Notes under the pieces: generated by a model
What the model was told of the DNA's origin: nothing
Seen by the model: only the letters and a program-made list of their open reading frames with translations
The model's database searches: none
DNA from: Rhizobium sp. 32-5/1
Lineage (GTDB): Bacteria; Pseudomonadota; Alphaproteobacteria; Rhizobiales; Rhizobiaceae
Direction of reading: 5' to 3'
Assembly: GCF_029537235.1 (NCBI RefSeq)
Contig: NZ_CP120639.1
Coordinates: 62,001 to 126,000 of the forward strand
Length of the DNA stretch: 64,000 bases
Made by a program: the position numbers and the translations under genes
Part shown: piece by piece, positions 55,190 to 63,025 of the stretch
How positions within the stretch are numbered: position 1 is the stretch's first letter
How the letters are laid out: every line of letters begins with the position of its first letter

Positions 55190-55942
55190 ATGACCGATAC
55201 GCCCCATAGAAAACTGGAACGATCGGCAACGGGCTTCATGCTGGCGATTGTCGCCGCAGCCAGCGTCGGCGGGCTTGTCGAGATAGCGCCTCTTTTCACG
55301 ATCGACGACACCGTCGAAAACGTGAAGGACATGCGGCTCTATACGCCGTTGGAGCTTGCCGGGCGTGACATCTACGTCCGCGAAGGATGCTACGCATGTC
55401 ACAGTCAGATGATCCGGACGCTGCGCGACGATGTGGAGCGCTATGGACCTTATTCGCTCGCGGTCGAATCGAAGTACGACCACCCTATGCTCTGGGGTTC
55501 GAAACGCACCGGACCTGATCTTGCCCGCATCGGCGGCAAGTATTCCGACTTCTGGCATGTCGCCCACCTGAGCAACCCGCGCGACGTGGTTCCGGAATCC
55601 AACATGCCGTCGTACAGATGGCTGGCCACGACGCCATTGAAGCTCAGCAACCTGCCGCTGATGCTGAAGGCGCAGAGAACCGTCGGGGTGCCCTATACCG
55701 ACGAGATGATAGCCAACGCCTCTGCCGACGCCCGTGGCCAGTCCGCGCCCGACAGCGAGCAGTCCGCGGGCGTATCCGAACGCTATGGCGAGGCAACGCA
55801 GGTGTCCGCTTTCGACGGCGTGGCGACGAACGTGACCGAAATGGACGCGCTGGTTGCCTATCTCCAGGTGCTTGGGCAGCTGACGAAGGCCGCCTACGAG
55901 AATACCGCCGCGCCTGAAAAGATGCCTGACCCCAACAACTAG
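55190..55942 (+). CDS. ccoO: cbb3-type cytochrome c oxidase subunit II (mono-heme)
   Basis: A 250-residue membrane-anchored c-type cytochrome. One N-terminal helix (GFMLAIVAAASVGGLVEIAP) is followed by the heme site YVREGCYACHSQMIRTLRDD and the axial methionine region NPRDVVPESNMPSY. It passes electrons from CcoP to CcoN. The start lies four bases after the ccoN stop. Confidence 0.95.
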   Translation: MTDTPHRKLERSATGFMLAIVAAASVGGLVEIAPLFTIDDTVENVKDMRLYTPLELAGRDIYVREGCYACHSQMIRTLRDDVERYGPYSLAVESKYDHPMLWGSKRTGPDLARIGGKYSDFWHVAHLSNPRDVVPESNMPSYRWLATTPLKLSNLPLMLKAQRTVGVPYTDEMIANASADARGQSAPDSEQSAGVSERYGEATQVSAFDGVATNVTEMDALVAYLQVLGQLTKAAYENTAAPEKMPDPNN

Positions 55943-55963
55943 CCCAACGACACGGAGGACGCG

Positions 55964-56134
55964 ATGGAGTTCACCCACGATACGCTTGTCGAAGCCTCCA
56001 AAACCTGGGGACTGTTCTATCTGATCGGGTTTTCGATCTGCGTGCTCATCTACACCTTCCTGCCTTCGAACAAGAAAAGGTTCGAAGGCGCGGAAAGGGA
56101 AATTTTCGACAAGGAAGATGCCCCATGGAAGTAG
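55964..56134 (+). CDS. ccoQ: cbb3 oxidase small subunit CcoQ
   Basis: A 56-residue protein with one helix: GLFYLIGFSICVLIYTFLPS, then NKKRFEGAEREIFDKEDAPW. CcoQ stabilises the cbb3 complex. The start ATG 55964 follows GGAGGACGCG. The stop overlaps the ccoP start by 10 bases. Confidence 0.9.
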   Translation: MEFTHDTLVEASKTWGLFYLIGFSICVLIYTFLPSNKKRFEGAEREIFDKEDAPWK

Positions 56135-57005
56135 AAGAAGTCGATCCCGTCACCGGCCGGAAAACGACCGGCCACGTCTGGAACGGTATCAAGGAACTCG
56201 ACACGCCCATACCGCGGGGCGTGCTGCTGTTCCTGATCGTGACGCATATTTTCGCAGTGCTCTGGTGGTTCCTGCTCCCGACGTGGCCGCTCGGCACGAC
56301 CTATACAAAGGGGCTGCTGGGCATCGACCAGAAGACAACCGTGGAGGAGACGTTGCGCGAGGGGTGGACGCCAGGGCCTCGTGGGTCAGCAAGATCGACA
56401 GCATGTCGTACGACCAGATCCGCGCGGACGAGCAGCTCATGGCAACCGTGCGCACCACCGGCAACCAGCTCTTCGGCGACAACTGCGCGGCGTGTCATGG
56501 AAGCGACGGGAAGGGCGGCAACAATTACCCCAACCTTGCGGACGACGACTGGCTTTGGGGAAGCGGGCCTGAGAAAATCCAGCAGACCTTGACGGTCGGC
56601 ATCAATTCCCGCCATGCCGATACCCGTGTCGCCCAGATGCCCGCCTTCGGCAAGGACGAGATGCTCGACCGCCAGCAGGTCCGCGATGTGGCCGCCTATG
56701 TGATGGCGCTGAGTGATCCCAGCACGTCGACCGCCGAAAACATCGATCAGGTCGACAAGGGTCGTGAGGTTTTCCTGACCACCTGTGCTGCCTGTCACGG
56801 CGAGAATGCCAAAGGCAATCCGGACATGGGCGCACCGAACCTGACGGACGGCCAGTGGGTCTATGGCGGCGGGCTGCAGAACATCATCGATTCGATCCAC
56901 GGCGGGCGACAGGGGCATATGCCGACGTGGGACGAACGGCTTTCTCCGTCCGAGATCAAAATCCTGGCGCTCTACGTGAACGCGCTCGGACAGCAGGAGC
57001 CTTGA
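56125..57005 (+). pseudogene. ccoP: cbb3 oxidase di-heme subunit CcoP, one frameshift
   Basis: From ATG 56125: MEVEEVDPVTGRKTTGHVWN and GIKELDTPIPRGVLLFLIVT (anchor helix). The frame is lost at 56361-56364; one more G gives TLREGVDARASWVSKIDSMS. Two c-type heme sites follow: GDNCAACHGSDGKGG and LTTCAACHGENAKGN, with axial methionines near TRVAQMPAFG and QGHMPTWDERLS. The total is about 293 residues, normal for CcoP. It accepts electrons from soluble cytochrome c or a cupredoxin. The single-base break looks like a sequencing deletion. Confidence 0.9.
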
Positions 57006-57200
57006 ATGACAGAGGCAGCGGCAAAGGGCCGAGGATGGTTCAGGCCTTTATGGCTGCTTTCTGCGGCGACATTGCTTGTGCTCGTTGCGAACGCGCATCT
57101 TGTTTATGTCGCTGTCTCCACCCAGCCCGACTGCGTCCCCCATCTCAAGGACAAGGGCAGTTCACCCAGCGCATACCGGGCCGCCAAATCGGCATGTTGA
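57006..57200 (+). CDS. Small single-helix protein in the cbb3 operon
   Basis: A 64-residue protein whose ATG follows the ccoP stop directly (TGAATG). One helix, WLLSAATLLVLVANAHLVYV, is followed by a short periplasmic part with two cysteines (QPDCVPHLK and a C-terminal AKSAC). No family is certain. It occupies the place where ccoG or ccoH is found in typical fix operons. Confidence 0.65.
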   Translation: MTEAAAKGRGWFRPLWLLSAATLLVLVANAHLVYVAVSTQPDCVPHLKDKGSSPSAYRAAKSAC

Positions 57201-57215
57201 TGTCAGGAGACCACG

Positions 57216-58031
57216 ATGGCCACTAGAGACAATTCGACGGTTCTGGTTTCCGAGATGTCGGATATCGAGGAGACCCGCAGCGAAAGGTACAAGCGGGACG
57301 TTTCCTACGAAGCGGTCTTCGGCTGGCTGCGACACGGGTGGCGCGATCTCTGGACCCGGCCTGTCCCGAGCCTCCTTTACGGCGTGGTCGTGTTTGTCGC
57401 CTCCCTGGTCTTCATCGTATATATGTACAATACCGGGAGAGATTACTTCCTGTTTCCGGCCCTTGCAGGCTTCATGATCGTTGGGCCGCTGGTCGCGGCC
57501 GGGCTCTATCTGAAGAGCCGCAACATCGAAAACGGCCAGGATGTTACCCTCCGCTCGATGCTGTCCGTTCAGCCGCTTGCCGGCGCGCAGGTTTTCTTCA
57601 CCGGAATGGTCCTGACGATGCTCATGCTCCTGTGGATGAGGGCGGCTGTCTTGGTCTACGCGCTCTTCTTCGGCCTGCGCCCCTTTCCGGGTCTCGACCA
57701 CGTTGCGACGATGCTGGTCACCACCCCCGTGGGTTGGGCCATGCTTGTGGTCGGAAGCCTGATCGGAAGCCTGTTCGCAGGCTTTGCGTTCGCCATCAGC
57801 GTGTTCTCGATCCCGATGCTCCTCGACCGCCGGATCGATGCGATGACGGCAATGGGCGTGAGCATGGCGATCGTCTGGAACAACCTGAGGCCCATGTTGC
57901 TATGGGGCGCGATCGTGCTGGTGCTCTTCCTGCTCTGCGTCGCCACGGGCCTGATCGGCCTGATCTTGATCTTTCCGTGGCTCGGCCACGCGACGTGGCA
58001 CGCTTACAAAGAAATGCGGGAGACGGCATGA
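57216..58031 (+). CDS. DUF2189 membrane protein in the cbb3 operon
   Basis: A 271-residue inner-membrane protein with about six helices. After a charged start (RYKRDVSYEAVFGWLRHGWR, DLWTRPVPSLLYGVVVF) it has FPALAGFMIVGPLVAAGLYL and ends in FPWLGHATWHAYKEMRET. These are marks of DUF2189 proteins, often linked to cytochrome oxidase genes in alphaproteobacteria. GGAGACCACG precedes ATG 57216. Its stop overlaps the start of fixI by four bases (ATGA), so it is tightly coupled to copper delivery. Confidence 0.85.
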   Translation: MATRDNSTVLVSEMSDIEETRSERYKRDVSYEAVFGWLRHGWRDLWTRPVPSLLYGVVVFVASLVFIVYMYNTGRDYFLFPALAGFMIVGPLVAAGLYLKSRNIENGQDVTLRSMLSVQPLAGAQVFFTGMVLTMLMLLWMRAAVLVYALFFGLRPFPGLDHVATMLVTTPVGWAMLVVGSLIGSLFAGFAFAISVFSIPMLLDRRIDAMTAMGVSMAIVWNNLRPMLLWGAIVLVLFLLCVATGLIGLILIFPWLGHATWHAYKEMRETA

Positions 58032-60293
58032 CCTGCTGCGCCTCAAGCACTGCTGCGATCGGCAGCGGGCGTCCTGAACGATGCACGCCTGAGGAAGTCG
58101 CGCTGTCGAGCAAGTCGCTGGCAGACGAAATGAGGCAGACCACCCTGTCCGTCCCAGGAATGCATTGCGCCTCCTGCATCCGGGCGATCGAGAACGCGCT
58201 GTCGGCGGTCGACGGCGTCGAAGCCGCCCGTGCCAACCTCTCGATGCGGACGGTCGTCGTGAACTGGAAAGGCGACTGTGGGTCACCCCCGATCTCACAG
58301 GCGCCTTGTCTGCTGTCGGCTATTCGTCCCATCTGCCCACCACTGATATGGGCGCGGAGGACCGGGTTCATGCCAGCCTGTTGCGGGCGCTTGCCGTCGC
58401 AGGTTTCTGTTCGATGAACATCATGTTGCTTTCGGTTTCGGTCTGGGCCGGCGCGGACGCCGGAACGCGGCAGGCTTTTCACCTTCTGTCTGCGGCGCTG
58501 GCTCTCCCCGCCGTGATCTATTCGGGAAGCGCCTTCTACGCCTCGGCGTGGCGTGCGCTAGTTCATGGCCGGATGAACATGGACGTGCCGATCAGCGCCG
58601 GCGTGCTCCTGTCCTTCGGGCTCAGTCTTTACGACGCCACAAGCAACGCGCCGCAGGCATATTTTGAAGCAAGCACGTCGCTGTTGTTTGTGCTTCTGGG
58701 CGGGCGCCTGCTGGATCACATGATGCGGCGCAAGGCAAAGTCCGCGGTAGCGGGGCTGGCGCGCCTCATGCCTCAGGGCGCGAACGTCGTGGCAGTGGAT
58801 GGGTCGATCAACTACGTCCCCTTTAACGAGGTGGACGCTGGATCGCGGTTGCTGGTGCCCGTTGGCAGCAGAGTGCCCACGGATGGCTTGGTCGTCGAAG
58901 GCCGCTCCGAACTGGACAGTTCGCTTGTCACGGGAGAGAGTGTCTGGCAACCGATCGATGTCGGAAGCGAGGTGCGGGCCGGCGCGATCAATCAGGGCGC
59001 ACCCTTCGTGTTGACGGCCTCCGTCGCGCCTGCGGATTCGCTTCTCTCGGAAATGACACGGATGCTCGCGACCGCTGAAAACGCCCGGTCGCGTTACCGA
59101 CGGCTCTCTGATCGTGCCGCGGCCCTTTATGCCCCGGTGGTTCATTCCCTGTCTCTGCTTGCCCTGATCGGCTGGCTCTATGGCTCAGGCGATATCCATA
59201 GGGCTCTGACGGTCGCGATCACCGTTCTCGTCATAACGTGCCCTTGCGCACTGGGGATTGCGGTCCCGATGGTCCAGGTGGTCCTCGCCCGCCGCTTGTT
59301 TGACCGGGGGTCATGGCGACGGACGGCTCCGCATTCGAGCGCCTCGCCGAAATCGACACCGTCCTGTTCGACAAGACCGGCACCCTCACCACCGGGGAAC
59401 CCAGGCTCCTTGATCGTGAGGAAATACCGGAAGAAGCCCTGGTCATTGCCGGATCGATGGCGCGCCTCTCGAGGCACCCGATATCCAAGGCATTATCGGC
59501 GGCCCACTCCCGTTCAGGACTGAAAGTGATCGCCTTTGACGACACGCAGGAGCTTGCGGGATACGGCCTCGAGGCCACCTTTGGCTCGGACATATACCGG
59601 CTTGGCAGGTCCGGTTGGGCCGTGGATAGCAAGATCGCGGCGACAGGGGAACTTTCCGCTGTCACCCTGTCACGGAACGGGCAGGCAGTGGCGAACTTCA
59701 CCTTCGGGGAAACACTGCGTCCGGGTGCTGCCGATCTCGTTAGATCGCTTCGATCAAAGCGGATCGATGTCAGGATCCTGTCGGGAGACTCAGCACCGGC
59801 TGTCCGCAGGATCGCCCACATTCTTGGCATCGAGGAATTCTCGGCCGGGCTGCTACCCGGCGACAAGGTGAAAGCCATCACTGTGTTGCAGGGTAGCGGG
59901 CATAAAGTCCTTATGGTCGGCGACGGGATCAACGACGCCCCCGCATTGCGTGCCGCCGATGTTTCGATGACACCGTCCTCGGGCAGCGACATCGGTCGCA
60001 ACGCCGCTGACTTCGTTTTCCTGGGAGACAGCCTGCAGGTGATCGACGAGAGCCTTGAAGCGGCGACCATCGCCATGAAGCTTATCAGGCAGAACTTCGC
60101 GCTGGCGGTGGCCTACAATATCGTGAGCCTTCCCTTGCGCTTGCGGGATTCGTGACGCCTCTCATCGCGACGGTGGCAATGTCGTCTTCGTCCATTCTCG
60201 TGGTGGCAAACGCGCTCAGGCTTTCGCTTCCGGGAAAAAGTCGAACAGGCGCAGATGCCTCGGCGCGGCAATGTGGTGGACGTTCACGCATGA
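58028..60293 (+). pseudogene. fixI: Copper-transporting P1B-type ATPase for cbb3 assembly, four frameshifts
   Basis: All FixI/CcoI (CopA2) parts are present: the MTCCAS start, heavy-metal domain SVPGMHCASCIRAIENALSA, actuator LVTGESVWQP, membrane metal site ITCPCALGIAVPM, phosphorylation VLFDKTGTLTTGEP, RHPISKALSAAHS and VGDGINDAPALRAADV. Single missing bases break it at 58277 (T), 59306-59310 (G run), 60137 (G) and 60230-60231 (C). Restoring each gives GDLWVTPDLTG, FDRGVMATDG, SLPLALAGFVTPL and REKVEQAQMPRRG, with a stop at 60291 that overlaps ccoS. It exports copper to the periplasm for oxidase maturation. Four repairs of the same kind argue for sequence error. Confidence 0.88.
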
Positions 60294-60443
60294 TGGCCCT
60301 TAACGTCCTCGTTCCCTTGACCCTGGCCATGGGAGCGGCAGGCTTACTGGCGTTTCTCTGGTCGATGCGGTCGAAGCAGTATGAAGATCTCGACGGCGCG
60401 GCCGAGCGAGATCCTCGTGGACGACGAGGAAGATATTGGCTGA
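60290..60443 (+). pseudogene. ccoS: cbb3 oxidase assembly protein CcoS, small frame break
   Basis: ATG 60290 overlaps the fixI stop (ATGA). The frame reads MMALNVLVPLTLAMGAAGLL, AFLWSMRSKQYEDLDGAAER, the CcoS hallmark (one helix, then W-M-S-QY-D-DGAA-R-L). Near 60405-60412 the frame changes. The shifted frame gives ILVDDEEDIG and a stop at 60441, the expected acidic end. Here the repair needs one base removed or two added, unlike the other breaks. CcoS is needed for heme and copper insertion. Confidence 0.85.
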
Positions 60444-60503
60444 TACTTTCGGGAAACCAACCGGATATGACCGCGTTGTAGCATCGGGACGAAGGAGCGG
60501 AAC

Positions 60504-60806
60504 ATGATTGATGCGAGACAGGATTCGACGGCGAGTGCTTCCGAGGGGAAGGTCGCGCGGTGTGTAGGGGTTGTCGATCCGTCCGATGCTGTGACGGGCA
60601 TCGGTATGGTGTTTGGAGCGATCGGTATGATCGTCGGCGTTATTGCCGCCGTTGTTGTGTCGCCCGACTTCAGCCTCTATCTCTTGGGCTACTGCGCTCT
60701 TGCGGCTCTTGCCGGAGGTTCGGTGGGCATCGTCACCGGCGGAATGATTGGTGCAATTCTGGCCGTAGCGAACGGTGTCGTTCCACAGCGGGACATTCGA
60801 AAATAG
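60504..60806 (+). CDS. Small membrane protein after ccoS
   Basis: A 100-residue protein with two glycine-rich hydrophobic segments: GIGMVFGAIGMIVGVIAAVV and YCALAALAGGSVGIVTGGMI. GAAGGAGCGGAAC gives a strong ribosome site. No family recognised. It is 60 bases after ccoS and may be the last gene of the operon. Confidence 0.6.
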   Translation: MIDARQDSTASASEGKVARCVGVVDPSDAVTGIGMVFGAIGMIVGVIAAVVVSPDFSLYLLGYCALAALAGGSVGIVTGGMIGAILAVANGVVPQRDIRK

Positions 60807-61117
60807 TCATGAGTGCAATTCTCTGGCTCCCACGACAAATTCGGCCGCGTTAACTGTAGGGTTCACAAAGTCTATGTCAGCGGCATCAACTTCTCAGGTT
60901 CTGTCCGATTTCTTCTTCTTCGGGGTAACCGAACTGCTGCCGGCGGCGGCGCTGAAGGAAACGATCTTCCCGTCCTCCTCGCTCACGATCGTCGCGTCGA
61001 GAACCATATCCAGAATAATTGAGGTGCGCCTCTCTGGCCCAAGAGCCTCTTGTGCCCTTTAGACATCGGTACGGACGACGTGTAGACACTCGGCAAGGCG
61101 GTTACGCCTGTACATAC
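60807..61117. other. Intergenic region with a C-terminal-looking fragment
   Basis: On the minus strand, 61007-60894 encodes MVLDATIVSEEDGKIVSFSA and a lysine-rich end (TPKKKKSDRT). The upstream extension in the same frame (GPERRTSIILD) suggests the tail of a lost gene. I cannot place the family. Confidence 0.35.
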
Positions 61118-61150
61118 GAAAAAGCCTGCGCGGGGGCGCAGGCTTTTTTG
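61118..61150 (-). terminator. Rho-independent terminator of the pseudoazurin gene
   Basis: AAGCCTGCGC-GGGG-GCGCAGGCTT is a perfect 10-bp stem. It is flanked by A-run and T-run on opposite strands, so it can stop transcription from both sides. It starts 14 bases past the pseudoazurin stop. Confidence 0.88.
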
Positions 61151-61163
61151 TTCGTGCCGTCCG

Positions 61164-61610
61164 TTAGATGGCAGCGGCGGCAATGTCGGCATCGAGACGG
61201 GCACGCGCCTTCTTGGGAAGTTTCGCCGCCTTAATGGCATCGGCATTCGATTTTGGGTCGCCGACCACGATCAAGCCGACCATGCCCATCCCGACATGCG
61301 GCGAACACTTGACCACGTAGGCGCCTTCGACGTCGAATGTCACTTTGACCGCTTCGTTCATCTTGCCTTTGAACGCCGTTGCTCCGGCTGGCAGAAGGTC
61401 TTTCACTGTTTCCGCGTTGTGTGACTTATCGGTAGGGATGAAGGTCACGGTATCGCCCTTCGCGACTTTCGTAAGACTCGGCTCGAACACCATGATTCCG
61501 TCTTTGCCCTTGTTTAGCATATGGACTTCGAAGTCCGCAGCCGATGCGGCCGTGGTTATCGTGGCTAGTGCGGCGACCATTCCGAATGCCGCGTTGCAAA
61601 TCATTCTCAT
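61164..61610 (-). CDS. Pseudoazurin (type-1 copper electron carrier)
   Basis: A 148-residue precursor with signal peptide [20 protein letters not shown], cleaved near ASAADF. The mature protein has the type-1 copper ligands: His in [14 protein letters not shown] and the Cys-His-Met cluster [20 protein letters not shown]. Pseudoazurin carries electrons in the periplasm to nitrite or nitrous-oxide reductase or to oxidases. No nir or nos gene is in the window, so donation to the neighbouring cbb3 oxidase is a reasonable inference. Start ATG 61610 follows AAGGAGCACGAAG; a longer frame (to 61802) is not needed. Confidence 0.93.
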   Translation of the reverse strand: MRMICNAAFGMVAALATITTAASAADFEVHMLNKGKDGIMVFEPSLTKVAKGDTVTFIPTDKSHNAETVKDLLPAGATAFKGKMNEAVKVTFDVEGAYVVKCSPHVGMGMVGLIVVGDPKSNADAIKAAKLPKKARARLDADIAAAAI

Positions 61611-61680
61611 CTTCGTGCTCCTTGGTGGCAGAATGCCTGAACCGATGGATGGAGAATAAAGCGCCCGGCACGGCTCCTCT

Positions 61681-61694
61681 TTGACACAGAACAA
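61681..61694. promoter_or_regulatory. Candidate FNR/FixK-type box upstream of pseudoazurin
   Basis: TTGAC-ACAG-AACAA resembles the anaerobox TTGAT-N4-ATCAA with one mismatch in each half. It lies 71-84 bases upstream of the start, a usual activator distance if the leader is ~30 bases. Not verified. Confidence 0.45.
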
Positions 61695-61826
61695 GCAATT
61701 TCCACATTTGTCCTGGCTTTCGTGCCGCCATTTGTTTTGGGCGGGAGTCGTTGGATCGGACCGCGACATCCTGCCTGACGAGACGCGCAGATGTGCCAAC
61801 ACTCCGGGCGAAACGATTGATGGTTC

Positions 61827-62135
61827 CTATAGCGGCGCTGCCTCGGCAGCGGGCCCGCACGCGGCGTTCGTCTCTTCATCCATCATCGCGTTTTTCTGCG
61901 TAACCTAATCCATATGGTTGACCGCGACATTAACTTGGAGAGGACGTGACGACTGTTCCTTGGCCGACGTGGCGATCGCTTCCATCTTTGTGTTTATGGT
62001 TTTGACCTGGCCGTCGATGTTTCGAAGGGCTTCCCCGGTGTTCTTCACCAATCTGAAACGGCTCGCAGCGTCGACCGTCTGTCTTTGGATTAACCCATTT
62101 GTTTCGCCGGTTATCCATGCCGCTACCATCGGCAA
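61827..62135 (-). pseudogene. Methyl-accepting chemotaxis protein, C-terminal remnant
   Basis: Minus-strand reading: GLIQRQTVDAASRFRLVKNT, GEALRNIDGQVKTINTKMEA, IATSAKEQSSRPLQVNVAVN, HMD, a TAG, then VTQKNAMMDEETNAACGPAA and a stop. Intact receptors have VNHMDQVTQKNAAM-EE here, so a glutamine codon became TAG. The sensory and membrane parts are missing. A true relic. The rest of 61695-62482 holds no gene. Confidence 0.72.
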
Positions 62136-62482
62136 TGTTTGTGCTGAAAGGGGCGTAGGACCGGGCGGAGGGGTTCCGTCACCCGGACAGAAAACGCGTC
62201 TTTTTAGCGCGAAATGGCGGGGAGGGCGTACCGCCGCAAGCCCGCCCCCGCGTGTTCCTCCAATGGACGAACGATCGAAACATAGACCGTCGAAACCAAT
62301 CCTGTTTGTTGCAGATCAGACAAAACGACGATGCAGGAGATCGACGATCTGCATTTGGATTGACGTAGAACAAAGTTGGGGGCGGTCATCAAGAATATCC
62401 ATGGCCATCGCTCCATTCGAAGCGAACGGTTTTCACCGAACAGTCGCCATGCGGGCGATGTCTGAAACAAAGGGTCAACCTA

Positions 62483-63007
62483 GTGTCCAAATTGAAGATT
62501 TGCCTCGCGGCTATGGCGCTGGCCGCCGTCACCGCGATCCCGGCACTCGCACACGTTTCGCTCGAAACTTCGACCTCCAAGGCCGCGGCAAACTACAAAG
62601 CGGTCCTGAGGGTGCCTCATGGGTGCGGCGGCAAGGCGACCGTCGCCATAAGAGTGCGGTTGCCCGAAGGCGTGATCTCGGTGAAGCCAATGCTCAAGGC
62701 GGGATGGAAGATGGAGAAAACACTTGGAGAGTATGCCAAGGCCTATGACCTCAACGGCGAGAAAGAGACCGGTGGCGTGAGCGAACTGAGGTGGTCTGGC
62801 GGAAGTCTCGGCGATGACGAGTACGACGAATTCGTTTTCCGCGCCTACATTACGGACGCGTTCAAGCCCGGCGACGTGGTCGCATTTCCTGTCGTGCAGG
62901 AATGCGCGGGCGGGGCGACGACGCGCTGGATAGAGATTCCACAGGTCGGCAAGGTCGCTGACGACTACGAGCATCCGGCCCCGTTCATAACGGTCGTCGA
63001 CAAGTAA
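62483..63007 (+). CDS. YcnI-type (DUF1775) periplasmic copper-binding protein
   Basis: A 174-residue protein starting at GTG 62483 after AAAGGGTCAACCTA. The signal peptide KICLAAMALAAVTAIPALA is followed by HVSLETSTSKAAANYKAVLR; the mature N-terminal histidine is the expected copper ligand. VPHGCGGKATVAIRVRLPEG, and KAGWKMEKTL with a conserved tryptophan, fit DUF1775. YcnI proteins bind Cu(II) and occur with YcnJ (CopCD), as here 18 bases downstream. Confidence 0.88.
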   Translation: MSKLKICLAAMALAAVTAIPALAHVSLETSTSKAAANYKAVLRVPHGCGGKATVAIRVRLPEGVISVKPMLKAGWKMEKTLGEYAKAYDLNGEKETGGVSELRWSGGSLGDDEYDEFVFRAYITDAFKPGDVVAFPVVQECAGGATTRWIEIPQVGKVADDYEHPAPFITVVDK

Positions 63008-63025
63008 TTCGAAACGACAGGGGAC

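Noticed and set aside
58028..60293. fixI as a true pseudogene in a dead oxidase operon
   Set aside because: All motifs are perfect and the four breaks are single-base gaps in T, G or C runs, so I favour sequence error, though not proven.
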